A DNA stretch of 16,444 nucleotides from CFX2 sp014338005 (GTDB lineage Bacteria > Chloroflexota > Anaerolineae > Aggregatilineales > Phototrophicaceae), in contig SZPE01000096.1 of assembly GCA_030263555.1 (NCBI GenBank), forward strand, positions 1 through 16,444, given 5' to 3'. A model generated the notes under the pieces. The model ran no database searches, was not told where the DNA came from, and was given only the letters and a program-made list of their open reading frames with translations. The stretch's first letter is position 1; each line of letters opens with the position of its first letter. Both the position numbers and the translations under genes were made by a program. Below are positions 13,507-16,444 of this stretch, in pieces.

Positions 13507-15690
13507 TTGAAACGCCTGTTTTGCCTTGTGTTCGCCTTCGGTTTGATGGCCGCCTGCGCCCCCGCGCCGCAAGCGCAGGTCGAAACGCTGCCGACGCTGG
13601 CTTCATTAAACGCCGTCCCGACCTTCGCGCCGGAGGGCGCGGAACGCGCCGCGCGCGATTTTCTGGAAGCCTGGCGCGTCGAGGACTTCGCGCGCATGTA
13701 CGATCTCATCAGTTTCGCCAGCCGGGAAGCCACTCCCCTGGAAACCTTCACCGCGCTTTACCAGGCCGCCCACACCGAAATGACCTTCCAAAGCCTGCGT
13801 TATACGCCCATCACGCTCTACCGCGAGCGTGATAATCTCATGGTTTTCGCCTACGACCTGACCTTCACCACGCGCCTGCTGGGCGAATTCGCCGATAAAG
13901 ACCGCCTGATGCGGCTGGTGGTGGACGAACGCGCCGGCGACTGGCGGGTGGCCTGGTCGCCGGGCGACATCTTCGCGGAGATGGCCGGCGGCGCGCGCCT
14001 GCGCCTGGAGATCAGCCCGCCCAGCCGCGCCAACATCTACGACCGCAGCGGCGAAATCCTGGCCGACCAGAACGGGCGTGTGGTGGTCGTCAGCGCCGTT
14101 AAACGCGAGATCACCACCTGGGAAAGCTGCCTGCCCCTGCTCGTCCCGGCGCTGAACAAAACCGCCGACGCCCTCCAGAAGATTTACGACGAATCTTCGG
14201 CGGACTGGCTGATGGAACTGGGGACGATGGAAGCCGCCGCCTACGAAACCACCCACGAAACGCTGGCGGAGGTGTGCGCGGCGCGTTTTAGCAGCCGCCC
14301 CACCCGCCGCTACCAGGACGGCATGATGGCGGCGCAGGTCATCGGTAATGTCGGATACCCCGAAGAAAACGAACTGCCCGCCCTGCGCGAGGACGGTTTT
14401 AACCAGGATTCGATCCTGGGGCGCGGCGGCATCGAAAAAAGCTGGGACGCAACCCTGCGCGGGCGTCCCGGCGGGCGGCTGTTGATCGTCTCGCAGGGCG
14501 GCGGGGCGCTGCGAGAAATCACGCGCGGCCCGTCCAGGCCGCCGGAAAGCGTCTGGCTGACGTTCGACCTGGATTTGCAGGCCGCCGTGACGCGCATCAT
14601 CGGCAAAGCCTACGCCGAAAACGCCTGGGCGGAAACCTCGAATGGCGCGGCGGCGGTCATCATGAACGTCAACACCGGCGAAATCCTGGCGATGGTCAGC
14701 TACCCCACCTACGACGGCAACGCTTTTAACCCTTTCCCGACGATGGGGCGGGCTGAAGCCGAAAAAATCGTCGCCCAGGTGCAGGCCGACCCGCGCCGCC
14801 CGCAGTTAAACCGGGTGACGCAGGGGGTGTACCCGCTGGGGTCGGTCATGAAGACCGTTTCGGCAGCCGCCGTCGCCGACAGCGGCGTGTATGCGCTTAA
14901 CCAGCGTTACGTCTGCACCGGCATCTGGACGCGGGACATCACACGCATTGACTGGCTGGCCGGCGGTCACGGCGCGCTCACGCTGCCGCAGGCCATCACC
15001 CAAAGCTGCAACCCCTATTTTTACGAAGTCGGCTACCAGATGAACCTGGCCGCGCCGGGTGTGCTGCCGCAGTATATGCGGCGGGCCGGTTTTGGCGCGC
15101 TCACCGGCCTGCGCGACCTGCCAGAATCGCCCGGTTTTATCCCCGACCCCGACTGGAAGCGGGTGAATGTGGGCATCGAATGGAACTTCTCCGACGAAGT
15201 GAACATCGCCATCGGCCAGGGTGAGGTGCAGGTGACGCCGCTCCAAGTGGTGCGCTGGTTCGCCACCATCGCCAACGGCGGCACGCTGCTGCGCCCGCAG
15301 CTTGTCCAGAAAGTCGGCATCCTGGGCGAAGCGCCCAGCTACACCCTCGAACCCGACCCGATGGGCGAACTTGGCTTTAAACCCGAAGTGATCGCCATGC
15401 TGCGCGAGGGCATGTGCGGCGTCACGCAGTCGCGCGCAGGGACGGCGGAATACCAGTTCCGGCGCTCGCCGCTGCAAACATTGGGCGTCTGCGGCAAAAC
15501 CGGCACAGCCCAGGACGGCAGCCGCCCGGACGCCGTTTCCCACGCCTGGTTTGCCGCCTACGCGCCGATGGATGATCCAGAAATCGCCATCGTCGTGCTG
15601 GTGGAAAACTCCGGCGAAGGCTCCGGCGTGGCCGCGCCCATCGTGCGCGACATCCTGGAAGTGTACTTCTTCGGCGAGGACGCGCCCTAG
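13507..15690 (+). CDS. Class B penicillin-binding protein with MecA-type NTF2-like domain, lipoprotein anchor
   Basis: This D,D-transpeptidase cross-links peptidoglycan outside the cytoplasmic membrane. From the TTG start, a lipoprotein signal (KRLF, hydrophobic core, LMAAC lipobox) puts the lipid-modified cysteine at residue 17. Residues about 40-155 resemble the NTF2-like MecA_N domain. The dimerisation domain follows (NIYDRSGEILADQ; later GRGGIEKSWDATLRGRPGG). The transpeptidase domain has all three catalytic motifs: SVMK with nucleophile S446, SCN at S500-N502, and KTGT at K664. I chose TTG at 13507 because GGAG at 13494-13497 lies 9 bases upstream. The GTG at 13492 gives a protein five residues longer (732 aa) but has no ribosome site. 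The MecA-like layout often goes with low beta-lactam affinity, but resistance cannot be read from this sequence. No CIS link is evident. Confidence 0.9.
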   Translation: MKRLFCLVFAFGLMAACAPAPQAQVETLPTLASLNAVPTFAPEGAERAARDFLEAWRVEDFARMYDLISFASREATPLETFTALYQAAHTEMTFQSLRYTPITLYRERDNLMVFAYDLTFTTRLLGEFADKDRLMRLVVDERAGDWRVAWSPGDIFAEMAGGARLRLEISPPSRANIYDRSGEILADQNGRVVVVSAVKREITTWESCLPLLVPALNKTADALQKIYDESSADWLMELGTMEAAAYETTHETLAEVCAARFSSRPTRRYQDGMMAAQVIGNVGYPEENELPALREDGFNQDSILGRGGIEKSWDATLRGRPGGRLLIVSQGGGALREITRGPSRPPESVWLTFDLDLQAAVTRIIGKAYAENAWAETSNGAAAVIMNVNTGEILAMVSYPTYDGNAFNPFPTMGRAEAEKIVAQVQADPRRPQLNRVTQGVYPLGSVMKTVSAAAVADSGVYALNQRYVCTGIWTRDITRIDWLAGGHGALTLPQAITQSCNPYFYEVGYQMNLAAPGVLPQYMRRAGFGALTGLRDLPESPGFIPDPDWKRVNVGIEWNFSDEVNIAIGQGEVQVTPLQVVRWFATIANGGTLLRPQLVQKVGILGEAPSYTLEPDPMGELGFKPEVIAMLREGMCGVTQSRAGTAEYQFRRSPLQTLGVCGKTGTAQDGSRPDAVSHAWFAAYAPMDDPEIAIVVLVENSGEGSGVAAPIVRDILEVYFFGEDAP

Positions 15691-15698
15691 CCCCGCCC

Positions 15699-16444
15699 TC
15701 AACACTCCGGTACGCGGATGGTCGCCGGCAGCGCATAATAATGTTTGCCGTCCGGCAGCAGCAGCCGCTCCCCGCCCACCGGGTCGAACAGGCCAAGCCA
15801 CAGCGCGTATTCGCCGGGCGGCATATCCTCCGGCAGCGCCCAGGTAAACGAAGGCGCAGCCAGGATTTCTCCCGGTTTCGTCCAGCTTAACGTCGGGCGT
15901 TCGTCGCTGACCGGCTGCTGGCCGTTGATCGGCGCGCTCAGTTCCCCGGTGAGCGGGCTGTACAGGTGCAGGAAAAACGAATAATACCGCTGCGGCGGGC
16001 TGACCACACTCCATACCAGCCGCATATTAAGCGTTTCGCCGGGGCAGGCGCGCGCCGGCTCCAGGCTGTAAGCCCGCAGCTGGATTTGATCGCCGAAGAT
16101 CACTTCATCGGCCAGCGGCGGCGGCAGCGCCCCCACATAATAGGCCGCCCAGGTCTGGCCGCGATAATTCGCGCCATCGCCATAAGCGATCAGGCGCGTT
16201 AGCGGGGTCGTCAGATGGCTTAAATCCTCAAAATCGCGCACCACCAGGTAGCGGATTCCGGCTTCGGCCAGCATCGCATCGGTGATGTCCGGCACACGCG
16301 GGTAATCGGTCGTCCCCTGGTTCAGCGGCGTGTCGATGGGCCGCGCCTGATAGCCGTAAAGCGTCTGGACAGCAGCCACCAGATACGAATCGCTGACCAA
16401 CATCGGGCCTTCGACGGCGGTCGCGCGCGCCCATTCGGCGAAGA
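15699..16444 (-). CDS. C-terminal part of a probable membrane glycosyltransferase (5' end outside window)
   Basis: The frame is open to the right edge. In-frame codons upstream of the ATG at 16403 read FAEWARATAVEGP, so the visible 248 residues are a fragment of a longer protein. The first half (SDSYLVAAVQTLYGYQ, AEAGIRYLVVRDF) looks like the soluble domain following the membrane part of GT39/PMT-like glycosyltransferases. The second half is a beta-sandwich with the pattern IQLRAYSLEP, LNMRLVWSV, SFFLHLYSP, PPGEYALWLGLFDPVGGERL, which I associate with C-terminal domains of Anaerolineae membrane glycosyltransferases. No catalytic region is visible, so the enzyme class is inference. The stop lies 8 bases from the convergent penicillin-binding protein stop, with no clear terminator between. 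Confidence 0.65.
   Translation of the reverse strand, partial: FAEWARATAVEGPMLVSDSYLVAAVQTLYGYQARPIDTPLNQGTTDYPRVPDITDAMLAEAGIRYLVVRDFEDLSHLTTPLTRLIAYGDGANYRGQTWAAYYVGALPPPLADEVIFGDQIQLRAYSLEPARACPGETLNMRLVWSVVSPPQRYYSFFLHLYSPLTGELSAPINGQQPVSDERPTLSWTKPGEILAAPSFTWALPEDMPPGEYALWLGLFDPVGGERLLLPDGKHYYALPATIRVPEC

Noticed and set aside
14806..16014. Minus-strand open frame of 402 codons across the PBP end and the glycosyltransferase fragment
   Set aside because: It overlaps the SxN and KTG motifs of the PBP on one side and a better-supported minus-strand frame on the other.

Overview
The window is GC-rich bacterial DNA with densely packed genes, frequent GTG and TTG starts, and coupled or nearly coupled reading frames. 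Several traits point to a Chloroflexota bacterium of the Anaerolineae type: Pro-Thr 'PTPTP' linkers, CARDB adhesion domains, a glycosyltransferase-like C-terminal domain of a kind I associate with that group, and an MecA-like penicillin-binding protein. The taxon is inferred from protein style; no marker gene is present.

Positions 1-7145 are the baseplate half of a contractile injection system (CIS), a phage-tail-like machine. In order they encode the end of a proline-rich protein, a CIS tube/LysM adaptor (Afp7-like), a VgrG-like spike (Afp8-like), a PAAR-like spike tip, a gp25-like wedge protein (Afp9-like), a baseplate J-like wedge protein (Afp11-like) carrying an extra C-terminal Asp-box beta-propeller, and a tail protein I-like component. 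Sheath, tube, ATPase and tape-measure genes are not in the window and presumably lie upstream. No capsid, terminase, integrase or recognisable toxin is present.

Positions 7154-10444 continue the same transcription unit with three single-pass membrane proteins. The first two share a signal-less N-terminal Ig-like domain, then a transmembrane helix, then different outer domains (a lectin-like beta-propeller; two CARDB domains). The third is small, with a four-cysteine outer domain. The order and predicted topology suggest a membrane platform that could hold the CIS baseplate at the cytoplasmic membrane. This is the most interesting part of the window.

Positions 10456-13413 hold a divergent pair of polytopic membrane proteins of unknown function. 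The second ends in a long heptad-repeat coiled coil encoded by a 63-bp tandem repeat. From 13507 the window holds a lipoprotein-type class B penicillin-binding protein and, convergent to it, the C-terminal part of a probable membrane glycosyltransferase running off the right edge. Apart from the 87-bp and roughly 93-bp intergenic regions, almost every base is coding, and no gap exceeds 300 bases.
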